Positions 1-8,900 of a DNA stretch of 36,733 bases are shown here, one piece after another (positions within the stretch are counted from its first letter, which is position 1; every line of letters starts with the position of its first letter). A program made the position numbers and the translations under genes. Source of the stretch: Saprospiraceae bacterium (GTDB taxonomy: Bacteria; Bacteroidota; Bacteroidia; Chitinophagales; Saprospiraceae); NCBI GenBank assembly GCA_013140975.1, contig JABFRV010000095.1, forward strand, positions 1-36,733, given 5' to 3'. Below the pieces are notes generated by a model. That model was not told where the DNA came from, searched no databases, and saw nothing but the letters and a program-made list of their open reading frames with translations.

Positions 1-162
1 GTATTTTTTTCTATCACAAGGGTTTTTATATAAGATAAATATATAATTTGTTATAGGTTGTGAGTCAATAATATATAAATATTAATTAATACATTATAAG
101 GCCCTTTCCTCATTTATTGCTAGTTACATATAAAAATAATTTTAATATTTTTTAATTAAATA
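1..162. other. AT-rich non-coding stretch
   Basis: This stretch is extremely AT-rich and no open frame in it has any recognisable protein character. The contrast with the more GC-balanced 195-340 segment is abrupt. It probably belongs to the intergenic region upstream of the candidate small RNA. I see no repeat array or mobile element end in it. Confidence 0.5.
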
Positions 163-194
163 TTTGGATTTTTTATATATGTGTAATACTTTTA
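163..194 (+). promoter_or_regulatory. Candidate Bacteroidota-type promoter of the small RNA
   Basis: TTTG at 163-166 is followed after 20 bases by TACTTTTA at 187-194. This matches the Bacteroidota -33/-7 pattern (TTTG ... TAnnTTTG) except for the last base. Transcription would start near position 200, just where the base composition changes from AT-rich spacer to the structured segment. Confidence 0.35.
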
Positions 195-377
195 CGCCCA
201 AGTCCCATAGACAGTGTCTCTAAATGTAGCCGGCGCTCCCCGAATTAATAAAATTTATTATCGATTTTTCGTAAAAATATAACTCAGTCCTAGTGGCTGG
301 ATAAACTCGTAGTTTTCTTATTTTGAGACCTTAGTCGAAAGAGCCTGAATTTGCAAAGTGCAAATTTGGGCTTTTTT
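195..377 (+). ncRNA. Candidate structured small RNA, about 180 nt
   Basis: No protein-coding frame fits here, but the segment has the look of a transcription unit: a promoter-like element just upstream, base composition richer in G+C than the flanks, and a strong intrinsic terminator at its end. Internal pairing is possible: GTCTC near 216 followed by AAA can pair with TTTTGAGAC near 321-329 (one mismatch inside nine pairs), which would close a long hairpin, and CAGTC/GGCTG near 285-300 gives a small inner hairpin. Size and long-hairpin shape would suit a 6S-type RNA, but I cannot recognise a diagnostic 6S sequence. The tmRNA, RNase P and SRP RNA signature sequences are not present. A trans-acting small RNA is equally possible. 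Confidence 0.4.
342..377 (+). terminator. Intrinsic terminator of the small RNA
   Basis: Bases 342-355 pair with 359-372 as a 14-bp stem around a 3-base loop, directly followed by a run of T to 377. Two of the pairs are G-T, which are stable only in the plus-strand RNA (they become C-A on the other strand), and the T-run is also on the plus side, so the element is oriented plus. It overlaps the stop codon of the convergent gene that ends at 376. Confidence 0.7.
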
Positions 378-726
378 ATTTTAAAGAATCTGCCTTAAGC
401 TCTTCCCAATATTCTGCTGCACGCCTGGTGTGAGGAATACAAATAGAACCGCCTACCATATTTGCTATTGCAAATACTTCGTACAATTCTTCTGTACTAA
501 CCTTACATTCAAATGCTTTTCCAAGATGATACTTGATACAATCATCACAACGCAAAACCATAGAAGAAACCAGTCCTAATAGTTCTTTTGTTTTGACATC
601 CAATGCTCCGGACTGATACATCTGATTATCCAATGAAAAAAATCTTTTTAATGGTAAATTGTCTTTTGACAAAATAACATCATTCATTTTCTGTCTATAC
701 TCGTTGAACTCATTTACCAGTGACAT
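376..726 (-). CDS. Carboxymuconolactone decarboxylase (AhpD-like) family protein
   Basis: A 116-residue protein with the CMD/AhpD-type helical fold signature. C60-D-D-C63 followed by H67 gives the CxxCxxxH motif used as a redox-active disulfide in AhpD-like members, after a hydrophobic helix ending VSSMVLRC. The true substrate is not readable from sequence; members include decarboxylases and peroxidase partners, and the CxxC points to the redox type. It is a small soluble protein, probably cytoplasmic. It is the last gene of a minus-strand run (M48 protease, PAP2-like protein, dapD), 52 bases downstream of dapD, and its ATG start is unambiguous. The stop codon lies inside the terminator of the convergent small RNA. 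Confidence 0.8.
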   Translation of the reverse strand: MSLVNEFNEYRQKMNDVILSKDNLPLKRFFSLDNQMYQSGALDVKTKELLGLVSSMVLRCDDCIKYHLGKAFECKVSTEELYEVFAIANMVGGSICIPHTRRAAEYWEELKADSLK

Positions 727-778
727 AATTTTACTATTAAAATTTAAATATTAAAAATATTGGATCGTAACCGTTTAA

Positions 779-1603
779 TTACTGTCCAATCTCGTACTCC
801 CTTAATGCAAAATTCAATGATACTTTTTTATCGGTTGACTCTTTTCTTTTTCCAATAATTAAAGCACAAGGAACTTGAAATTCACCTGCCGGATATTTTT
901 TCGTATACGACCCAGGAATTACCACCGATCTTGCCGGTACTCTTCCTTGATAGTGAACTGTCTGACTTCCACTAACATCTATTATATGAGTCGACGCAGT
1001 AATTACTACATTAGCACCCAATACTGCTTCTTCTTCTATAATTGTTCCTTCAACAATTATACACCTTGATCCAATAAAGCAATTGTCTTCAATAATATTG
1101 GGACTTGCCTGTGGTGGTTCCAGCACTCCTCCAATTCCTACGCCACCGGACAGATGAACATGATTTCCAATCTGTGCACAAGATCCAACTGTTGCCCATG
1201 TATCAACCATAGTTCCTGTTCCAACGTAGGCGCCAATATTTACATAGGAAGGCATTAAAATAACACCTTTTTCAACAAAGCTTCCATACCTTGCAATTGC
1301 AGTAGGTACAGCTCTTACACCCATTTCTTCAAAATTCTGCTTTGTAGGAATTTTATCATAAAACATTAAATCGCCGGCTTGAATATTTTTATTCTTGGCA
1401 ATCGGAAAATATAATAGTATGGCTTTTTTTATCCATTCATTTACCTTCCAATTTCCCTGTTCAATTTTTTCTGCAACCCGAATTTTTCCCTCATCCAATA
1501 ATTGAATAACCTTATAAATTAAATCAATTGATTTTTGGTCCTCCAATAAGGATCTGTTTTCCCAGATTTCCTCAATTGTCTTCTTTTCTATTTCTATATT
1601 CAT
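779..1603 (-). CDS. dapD: 2,3,4,5-tetrahydropyridine-2,6-dicarboxylate N-succinyltransferase
   Basis: DapD transfers a succinyl group from succinyl-CoA to tetrahydrodipicolinate in the succinylase branch of lysine and meso-diaminopimelate synthesis, so it feeds peptidoglycan. The 274-residue length is normal for the family. The N-terminal helical part (about 1-100) is followed by a left-handed beta-helix of hexapeptide repeats (about 105-225), visible in stretches such as GVILMPSYVNIGAYVGTGTM, MVDTWATVGSCAQIG and ENCFIGSRCIIVEG-type repeats. The family segment GGVLEPPQASP is intact. The ATG start at 1603 lies 7 bases after the stop of the PAP2-like gene, so the two are probably co-transcribed. 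Cytoplasmic trimer by family knowledge. Confidence 0.95.
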   Translation of the reverse strand: MNIEIEKKTIEEIWENRSLLEDQKSIDLIYKVIQLLDEGKIRVAEKIEQGNWKVNEWIKKAILLYFPIAKNKNIQAGDLMFYDKIPTKQNFEEMGVRAVPTAIARYGSFVEKGVILMPSYVNIGAYVGTGTMVDTWATVGSCAQIGNHVHLSGGVGIGGVLEPPQASPNIIEDNCFIGSRCIIVEGTIIEEEAVLGANVVITASTHIIDVSGSQTVHYQGRVPARSVVIPGSYTKKYPAGEFQVPCALIIGKRKESTDKKVSLNFALREYEIGQ

Positions 1604-1610
1604 TTTGAAT

Positions 1611-2282
1611 TTATATTACAATTTTAATTGCTGCTAAAACTCCTGCAACTCCAATCACAATTCCCATACTTACTTCCTTTATATTATGTTGGGATAACAA
1701 TAATCGTGAAGTTATAACCCATCCGCTAATTATCGTGAGAATCATTAAAAAATACACGCTTGACAAATTCATGTTCGTGCTCTTACCTAAAGTAAAAAAA
1801 CAATTTCTGTCATCACAAAACTGAAAAATAAAAATTATCCAAAACAACAAGGTTGCAGTAATTCCTGCAGTATGTATGCTCATTTTAATCCAGTTGTTTA
1901 CAATTAATCCTAATCCCGTTGTTATTACAGAACAAAGTATAAAAACGATCCAATATTGCGGAAGTTTTTGATCTTGTTTTAAATTTATCCATAACCATAA
2001 ATAAAAAATCATACAAATTATTAATGGAAAAATCCTTTCATACTTATCCTTCATCTCTAAAGTCTTTATTACTCCTAAAACTTTAAGCATAAGTATTGCA
2101 ATTCCCGGAATTAAAATGGAATAAATAAATACAAGTATTATTAAGAAAGTTTTTTCTGACCAATGATTTACACCAAACCAATGAGGCTTCAACGCAATTA
2201 ATAAATATAAGTTAACAACCAGATAAAATATTGGATGAAATAATATCGAACTTATTCTTGCTCCGGTCTGTAACAGCTTCAT
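1611..2282 (-). CDS. PAP2-like integral membrane protein with degenerate catalytic motifs
   Basis: A 223-residue protein with about six hydrophobic segments. The spacing of a central KMSIHTAG segment and a C-terminal SR...H...E segment (SRLLLSQHNIKEV) recalls the PSGH and SRxxxxxHxxxD motifs of the PAP2 phosphatase superfamily, but the residues are altered: PSGH reads MSIH and the final Asp is Glu. The N-terminal KxxxxxxRP motif of the family is not evident; instead there is MKDKYERIFPLI. I read it as a PAP2-fold relative, possibly without phosphatase activity or acting on an isoprenoid or lipid pyrophosphate. It sits 26 bases after the M48 protease gene and 7 bases before dapD on the same strand. 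Confidence 0.55.
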   Translation of the reverse strand: MKLLQTGARISSILFHPIFYLVVNLYLLIALKPHWFGVNHWSEKTFLIILVFIYSILIPGIAILMLKVLGVIKTLEMKDKYERIFPLIICMIFYLWLWINLKQDQKLPQYWIVFILCSVITTGLGLIVNNWIKMSIHTAGITATLLFWIIFIFQFCDDRNCFFTLGKSTNMNLSSVYFLMILTIISGWVITSRLLLSQHNIKEVSMGIVIGVAGVLAAIKIVI

Positions 2283-2308
2283 TATTTATAATTTAAAGAA
2301 GCTAGGAA

Positions 2309-3250
2309 TCAACCTTTTTTCAAAACTTTGTTTTGAGGTTTGGTTGTTGAATTGCTTGGTGGTGCCTTGTCTTTATTAGGATCGGATGTTTTTGTTGATG
2401 AAGGAATACTAGGCGCTTGGTTTCCCGTACCGCTTTTTGAAGGTTTGGGTGGTGGTGGTGTGATGTTTTTGATAAGTGCTTTGATCTGGTTATATGAAGT
2501 TGCGTTCGTTTCATTTCCCTTACAGCCCAGTTCAATTGATTTAGAATCTATTGACTTAACCCTATTCGTTGGACTCGGATGCGTACTTAACCATTGAGGT
2601 GGAGTTGGCTGATTTTCAATTTTTCTAAAGAACCCGGCAGCTCCATTTGATTTCCATGTAGTTGGGCAGAGGTATTTTACTGAAAAGGAGTCCGCTTCGG
2701 CTTCATGAGCCCGGCTAAAGCTCATAACTACCAACGCTCCTGTTACTTGCTTAAGTATTTCTTTATTACCAAGTGCAGCATCAAGAAGAACCTGAACTCC
2801 TAATGCTTTAGTCAGCTGCTTCGTTGAGTGCCTCCTTGCAGCATGTGCCATTTCATGGCCCATTACACCGGCAAATTCATCTTCTGAATCAAGATAACTC
2901 AAAAGCCCGGTATAAACATAGATGTACCCTCCTGGAGTACAAAAAGCATTAAGCGTTTTTGGGTCATTAATTATGCTGACTTTCCATGCGAAATCTTTGG
3001 TATAATCAACAATATTCGTAGCTAGAATTTTCTTTGCAACTCCATTGACATAATTATAAAGAGCTTCATTTCCTCTTTGCGGTAGAATTGGAAAATCTGC
3101 TGGATTAGCTTCAATTTCAGCAGCAACTTGTTTTCCTAATTCAATGTCCTGAGCCACAGGAAAAAGATTCAAATTACTCCATGATTTCTTTAACCAAGAA
3201 CAGGAGAAACTAAAAAGCACTACTATCAAAAAAACGATTCGTAATTTCAT
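2309..3250 (-). CDS. M48-family zinc metalloprotease, probable lipoprotein
   Basis: The zinc motif HEMAH (residues 132-136) with the third ligand in HEAEAD (E183, D187) identifies an M48 peptidase of the periplasmic, single-anchor kind (BepA/LoiP-like) that degrades or helps fold outer-membrane proteins. An upstream in-frame ATG at 3286 exists, but I prefer 3250: it follows AAAAGGAAT and gives a clean signal sequence (MKLRIVFLIVVLFSFSC) ending in a cysteine, an atypical lipobox. After the protease domain (about 30-235) comes a Pro/Ser/Thr/Lys-rich, probably disordered tail to residue 313. It is divergent from bamA, a fitting neighbour for an outer-membrane quality-control protease, and leads the minus-strand run to dapD. 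Confidence 0.85.
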   Translation of the reverse strand: MKLRIVFLIVVLFSFSCSWLKKSWSNLNLFPVAQDIELGKQVAAEIEANPADFPILPQRGNEALYNYVNGVAKKILATNIVDYTKDFAWKVSIINDPKTLNAFCTPGGYIYVYTGLLSYLDSEDEFAGVMGHEMAHAARRHSTKQLTKALGVQVLLDAALGNKEILKQVTGALVVMSFSRAHEAEADSFSVKYLCPTTWKSNGAAGFFRKIENQPTPPQWLSTHPSPTNRVKSIDSKSIELGCKGNETNATSYNQIKALIKNITPPPPKPSKSGTGNQAPSIPSSTKTSDPNKDKAPPSNSTTKPQNKVLKKG

Positions 3251-3303
3251 ATTCCTTTTAAAATAGAGAGCGTAAAAGTAAGCCATTTAACGGGTTGTTT
3301 TAT

Positions 3304-3367
3304 GCCTTATTTATGAATTGCGACTGGTGCCCTTAAATCCTACTGCAACTTTTGCTCATAAATAGGC
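3304..3367. promoter_or_regulatory. Inverted repeat in the M48/bamA divergent intergenic region
   Basis: The motif CATAAATA(A)GGC occurs once on each strand: 3304-3316 on the minus strand (with one extra A) and 3356-3367 on the plus strand, spaced about 40 bases. The arms face away from each other between two divergent genes, so each gene has one copy upstream in the same orientation. A shared operator or promoter element is possible; no regulator can be named. Confidence 0.3.
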
Positions 3368-3434
3368 TCTTTCTTAATACCTTCGCAGCCCAATGAGTTT
3401 ATTTAGGACAATATTTTACATGCAGACACTGCCT

Positions 3435-5948
3435 ATGAAAAGTTACTTTTTTGTATTAAGCCTTTCTCTATTTTATAATATTTCTGCACAGGTTTCGGAT
3501 TTCATTAGTTATGACAAAAAAACATACGAGGTTCAATCAATAACTGTTTCGGGTAATCAATTTTCTGATGCCAATGCAATTATTGCAATCTCCGGTCTTA
3601 AAATTGGTCAAAAAGTATCCGTTCCAGGTACTGAGATTCCTCAAGCCATTAAAGCACTTTACCGACAAAAACTTTTTTCTCAAGTTGAAATTGAATTTGA
3701 TGAAATCAGAGCTCAGCTTATTAAAATTAATATAAAACTCACTGAAAAACCCAGATATAGTACACATTCATTCAAAGGTGTAAAAAAATCGGCTCATGAC
3801 GAACTTAATGAATTGTTCAATAGCCAAATAAATAAGAATACTATTGTCACTGATGATGTAAAAGAAAATATTATTTACAAAATCACGGAGCACTTTGTGA
3901 AAAAAGGTTACCTGGATGCTAAAGTGAAAATTCATGAAGTTGCAGATGACAAACAAAATAAGGTTAGACTTGTCGTTGATATCAATCGTTCCAAAAGAGT
4001 AAAAATTGGAACTCTTAAATTTGAAGGAAATAAAAATATTTCTGATAGAAAGCTTAGAAAGAAAATGAAGGAAACCAAGCTTTGGACTCGAATTTTTTCT
4101 AAATCAAAGTATGTTGAATCCCTATATGAAGAAGACAAACAAAAAGTTCTGGATTATTATTATTCTAAAGGATACAGAGATGTTAATATAATATCTGACT
4201 CTGTGTTTCGGAAAAAAAATGGAAAACTCGGAATTATTGTCAATATATCTGAAGGTAATAAATATTACTACAGGATTGTAAAAATTAAAGGAAATTCATT
4301 GTTTTCTGAAGATCAGATTAAAAAGGTTATCAATATTAATCGCGGCGATGTTTACAATCAGGAGCTGTTGCAAAAGAGATTGAGCTTTAGTCAAGATGGT
4401 AGAGATGTTAGCTCTCTTTACATGGATGATGGTTATTTATTTTTTAGAGCCGAGCCTGTAGAAACAGGAATAGAAAAAGATTCTGTTGATGTTGAAGTCA
4501 GAATTTTTGAAGGTCCTCAGGCAACTATAGATAAAGTAATAGTTGCTGGAAATGATAGAACTCATGAGAATGTAATACGTCGGGAATTAAGAACCAGACC
4601 TGGACAAAAATTTAGTCGCTCAGATATTATCAGATCCCAAAGAGCTATCATGGCGCTTGGATTCTTTAACCCTGAAACAATGGGGATTAATACACCCGTT
4701 AATCCTAAAAGAGGAACCGTAGACATAGAATATAAAGTAGAAGAACGACCTTCAGACCAATTAGAACTTTCGGCAGGTTATAGTGCTATTGGTCTTGTAG
4801 GAACTTTGGGTGTTGTGTTTAATAATTTTTCAACTAAGAATATTTTTAAGAAAGAATCCTGGAGTCCACTTCCACAGGGTGATGGTCAAAAGCTTTCATT
4901 GAGGGCTCAGACAAATGGTAAGTTCTTTCAATCTTATAACTTTTCATTCACAGAGCCTTGGTTAGGAAATAAAAAGCCTAATTCCTTTACACTTGGTGCC
5001 GTTTATAGTTTATTTAATAATCCAAATTCAACAGACCCTACACTGGAAAGTAAATTTAGCACCTTTAGAATTAGTTCGGCTTTAGGATCGCAATTGCAAT
5101 GGCCAGATGATAATTTTTCAAGAGTAACTGCTTTAAATTTAGAAAGAATCAGATTAAAAAATTATCCCGGATTCAATGCTAACAATCAAAATGTAAACAA
5201 TGGTGAATATTATAATATCTCATTAAGACATACAATTGCACGTTCAACAATCAATGATCCACTTTTTCCAAGATCAGGATCGCGAATTAGTCTCTCTTGT
5301 CAGCTTACTCCTCCTTATTCAATATTCAGAAAAAATTATAATCCTGATTCTGTAAGCGTCGAAGAACGATATAAATTAGTTGAATATCATAAGTGGAGAT
5401 TTGACGGTGAATTTTATTTCAATCTTGTAAATAAATTGGTTTTGTCATTTAATTCCAAAATGGGATTTGTTGGATATTACAATAAGAAATTAGGCGCTTC
5501 ACCATTTGAAAGATTTAGAATAGGTGGAGATGGACTAAGTAATCAGAATATTGGTTTAGCTGGAAGGGATATTCTTGCATTGCGTGGATATGAAGATGTA
5601 GATGTTCAAAGAAAAACTATTGATCCTTTTCCCGGACCCGTTCAGGATGGAACTATATTCAATAAATTTACAATTGAACTTCGATACCCCTTATCGTTAA
5701 ATCCTAGTGCAACTATCTACGCAACGACTTTCTTTCAGGCTGGAAATCAATGGACTAGTTTTAAAGAATATAATCCATTTTTACTCAAAAGATCTGCAGG
5801 TGTAGGTCTGCGTGTTTTTCTACCAATGTTCGGATTGTTAGGTTTTGACTATGGCTTTGGTATTGATAAACCATGGTTAGTTCAAGATGATGCACCACTT
5901 AAATCGTATGGTAGATTTAGTCTTATACTCGGATTTGAGCCGGATTAA
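3435..5948 (+). CDS. bamA: Outer membrane protein assembly factor BamA (Omp85 family)
   Basis: BamA is the essential outer-membrane insertase that folds beta-barrel proteins. After a signal peptide (MKSYFFVLSLSLFYNISAQ) there are about five POTRA repeats over roughly residues 30-430 (for example VQSITVSGNQFSD..., LKFEGNKNISDRKLRKKM, VKIKGNSLFSEDQIKKV, VIVAGNDRTHENVIRREL), then a C-terminal 16-strand barrel starting near ERPSDQLELSAGYS. The conserved barrel-loop motif appears as LRGY (usually VRGF). ATG codons at 3393 and 3420 lie in frame upstream, but the one at 3435 gives the best signal peptide. A weak promoter (TTTG 3351-3354, TACCTTCG 3378-3385) fits. The length is typical. The stop is one base from the stop of convergent ileS. 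Confidence 0.93.
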   Translation: MKSYFFVLSLSLFYNISAQVSDFISYDKKTYEVQSITVSGNQFSDANAIIAISGLKIGQKVSVPGTEIPQAIKALYRQKLFSQVEIEFDEIRAQLIKINIKLTEKPRYSTHSFKGVKKSAHDELNELFNSQINKNTIVTDDVKENIIYKITEHFVKKGYLDAKVKIHEVADDKQNKVRLVVDINRSKRVKIGTLKFEGNKNISDRKLRKKMKETKLWTRIFSKSKYVESLYEEDKQKVLDYYYSKGYRDVNIISDSVFRKKNGKLGIIVNISEGNKYYYRIVKIKGNSLFSEDQIKKVININRGDVYNQELLQKRLSFSQDGRDVSSLYMDDGYLFFRAEPVETGIEKDSVDVEVRIFEGPQATIDKVIVAGNDRTHENVIRRELRTRPGQKFSRSDIIRSQRAIMALGFFNPETMGINTPVNPKRGTVDIEYKVEERPSDQLELSAGYSAIGLVGTLGVVFNNFSTKNIFKKESWSPLPQGDGQKLSLRAQTNGKFFQSYNFSFTEPWLGNKKPNSFTLGAVYSLFNNPNSTDPTLESKFSTFRISSALGSQLQWPDDNFSRVTALNLERIRLKNYPGFNANNQNVNNGEYYNISLRHTIARSTINDPLFPRSGSRISLSCQLTPPYSIFRKNYNPDSVSVEERYKLVEYHKWRFDGEFYFNLVNKLVLSFNSKMGFVGYYNKKLGASPFERFRIGGDGLSNQNIGLAGRDILALRGYEDVDVQRKTIDPFPGPVQDGTIFNKFTIELRYPLSLNPSATIYATTFFQAGNQWTSFKEYNPFLLKRSAGVGLRVFLPMFGLLGFDYGFGIDKPWLVQDDAPLKSYGRFSLILGFEPD

Positions 5949-5949
5949 T

Positions 5950-8900
5950 TTAGCTTAACTCTATCGTAAAACTTAAATCATTTTCATCAAATATTTCCAG
6001 CATTTCGGCTTGAGGGGTTTGGGTCAATATAATTTTATCCGCTAAAACCTCAGTTGAAATTACAGATTCGAAAACATCCAATGTAGCTTGTAAGCGGTAA
6101 TCAGATTGAATTTTTACAATAATCCTATCTGTAACTTTAAAATCTCTTGTCTTCCTTAAATTTTGAATTCTATTTATTAATTCTCTGGCAAGGCCTTCCT
6201 TATATAATTCTTCTGAAATTGTTATGTCTAGTGCAACTGATACTTCGTTGTCCGTTGCAGCTAACCAACCGGGAATATCTTCTGACATTATCTCTATGTC
6301 TTCCAGCTTGATAGAATAAGTTTTATCCTGAATGTGAATATTTACTCCTTCGCCTTTTTCTATCTGTCTAATTTGTTCCTGATCAAATCCTATTATAATC
6401 TCTGCAGCTTGCTGCATATCTTTTCCAAGATTCTTGCCTAAAGTTCTGAAGTTCGGTTTTGCTTTTTTCTTTATTAGACTATTCTCACCATCTACGTATT
6501 CTACACGCTTAATATTTACTTCTGTCTTTATAAGTTCGGAAACTTTTTCAACATCCTCTCTAAATCCTTTATCTAAAACTGTGATTAAGATTTTTTCCAA
6601 TGGTTGTCTTACACGAATCTTTTGAGATTTACGCAATGACAATATTAATGAAGAAATTCGTTGTGCATAATTCATTCTTCTTTCCAGATTTTTATCAATT
6701 AAGCTTGAGTCTGGTTGAGGCAAGTATTGTATATGAACAGAATCAGACTCTTTGTGTTCCGTTAAGTTTCTATACAACCACTCTGCAAAAAATGGCGAGA
6801 ATGGAGCAATTAATTTTGATATATTAAATAAGCAATGATACAATGTCTGAAATGCTGAGATTTTATCCTGAGACTCTTCACTCTTCCAAAATCGTCTTCG
6901 TGATAAACGTACATGCCAATTGGATAAATCATCTGTTACAAATTTTTCAATTATCCTTGTAGCAGATGTTGGTTCATAGTTGTCCATGAACTCTTTATAT
7001 TCACCAATAACAGAATTAAGCTTAGATATGATCCAACGATCAAGCTCAGGTCTTTTATTTATATCTACTAGATTATTTTCGTTATAAACAAAATTATCAA
7101 CATTCGCATAAATTGCAAAAAAATTGTACGTGTTAAATAAGGTGCCGAAAAATTTATTTCTTACTTCTGTTATTCCTTCTATATCAAATTTTAGATTATC
7201 CCACGGGTCCGCATTATTTATCATGTACCATCGCGGAGCATCTGCACCATATTTTTCTATAGTAGAAAAAGGATCAACAACGTTCCCTTTTCTCTTGGAC
7301 ATTTTTTCTCCATTTTTATCTAAGACAAGACCATTTGAAATTACATTCTTATAGGATATTGTATCTGAAACAAGTGTTGATATCGCATGAAGCGTATAAA
7401 ACCATCCTCGGGTTTGATCAACTCCTTCTGCAATGAAATCCGCAGGAAATTGATCTGCCCCCAATTCCTTTGTGCCAAATGGGTAATGCCATTGTGCATA
7501 AGGCATTGCCCCGCTATCAAACCAAACGTCAATTAAGTCCGTCTCTTTGAAAAGTTTTTCTCCATTGTCGCTTACTAAGATAATTGAATCAATAAAAGGT
7601 CTATGAAGATCCGGTGGAACTGTTTGATTTAATTTTAAAACTTCATTCGCTTTATCAATTTCTCTTTTTAACTCTTCAATGGATCCTATGCAAATATTTG
7701 TTTCTCCATTCTCACTTCTCCAAATTGGTAATGGAGTTCCCCAAAATCTGGATCTTGACAAATTCCAATCCTGTACGTTTTCTAACCAGTGACCGAATCT
7801 ACCTGTTCCTGTTGATTCTGGTTTCCAATTAATTGTCTTATTTAATTCAACCAATCTGTCTTTTACCGCTGTTACTTTGATAAACCAGCTGTCCATCGGA
7901 TAATACAGTATCGGCTTATCAGTTCTCCAACAATGAGGATAGTTATGTGAATACTTTTGAGAATTAAAAAGCTTGCCTTCACTTTTTAGTTTGATAACAA
8001 TTCTTTCATCAACAGACAAATATTTAGGAAGTCCTAATCTTTTTGTCTCTGCTGCTTTTTCTTCTTCTGAAAGATAAGCTTCCTTTACAAATTCATGTGC
8101 AAAGTCCTTTACTTTTTCTGTGAATCTTCCAGTTGCATCTACCAGAGTCAACGATCCTATTCCGTTCTTTTTAGCAACCCTCATGTCATCAGATCCAAAA
8201 GATGGAGCAGTATGAACCACACCCGTACCATCTTCTGTTGATACAAAATCCCCTACTAAAACTCTAAAAGCATCACCATCTATTGGTCTATCGTAATTGA
8301 AAAGTGGATGATACGTTAGGCCTTCAAGTTTCTTTCCTAGAATTGTCAGATCAAGAACTTTATATGGAATCTTTTTTTCATCTTCAATTACTATTTCTCC
8401 TTCCTTGATTTCATTTTCAGGTTTAAACCATTTTGAAATCAATTCTTTGGCCATGATAATTTTAACTCTTTCTTTTGTATAGGGATTAAATGTATCAATT
8501 ACAGAATACTCGATTTTTTCACCAACAGTTAATGCTGTGTTGCTTGGTAAAGTCCATGGTGTTGTTGTCCATGCGGATATTCTGATATTGCTAAATTGAC
8601 TAAGAGCCTGATTCTTTTCAGAAATGCTTTTTTTATCAATTTCGAATAAAACTACAGCAGATACATCTTTTACTTCTCGATAAGCACCTGGCATATTTAA
8701 TTCATGTGAACTTAATCCAGTTCCTGCCGCAGGTGAGAATGGTTGTATCGTAAATCCTTTATACAATAGTCCTTTGTCATATATTCTTTTCAATAAGTTC
8801 CATACAGACTCGATATAGTTGTTTTCAAATGTGATATAGGGATCATTTAAGTCAACCCAATATCCCATTCTAACTGTCATGTCATCCCATTCGTTTTTGA

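Noticed and set aside
2320-2535. Open frame overlapping the tail of the M48 gene in another frame
   Set aside because: It comes from the low-complexity Pro/Ser/Lys-rich tail read out of frame; histidine-rich translation with no independent support.
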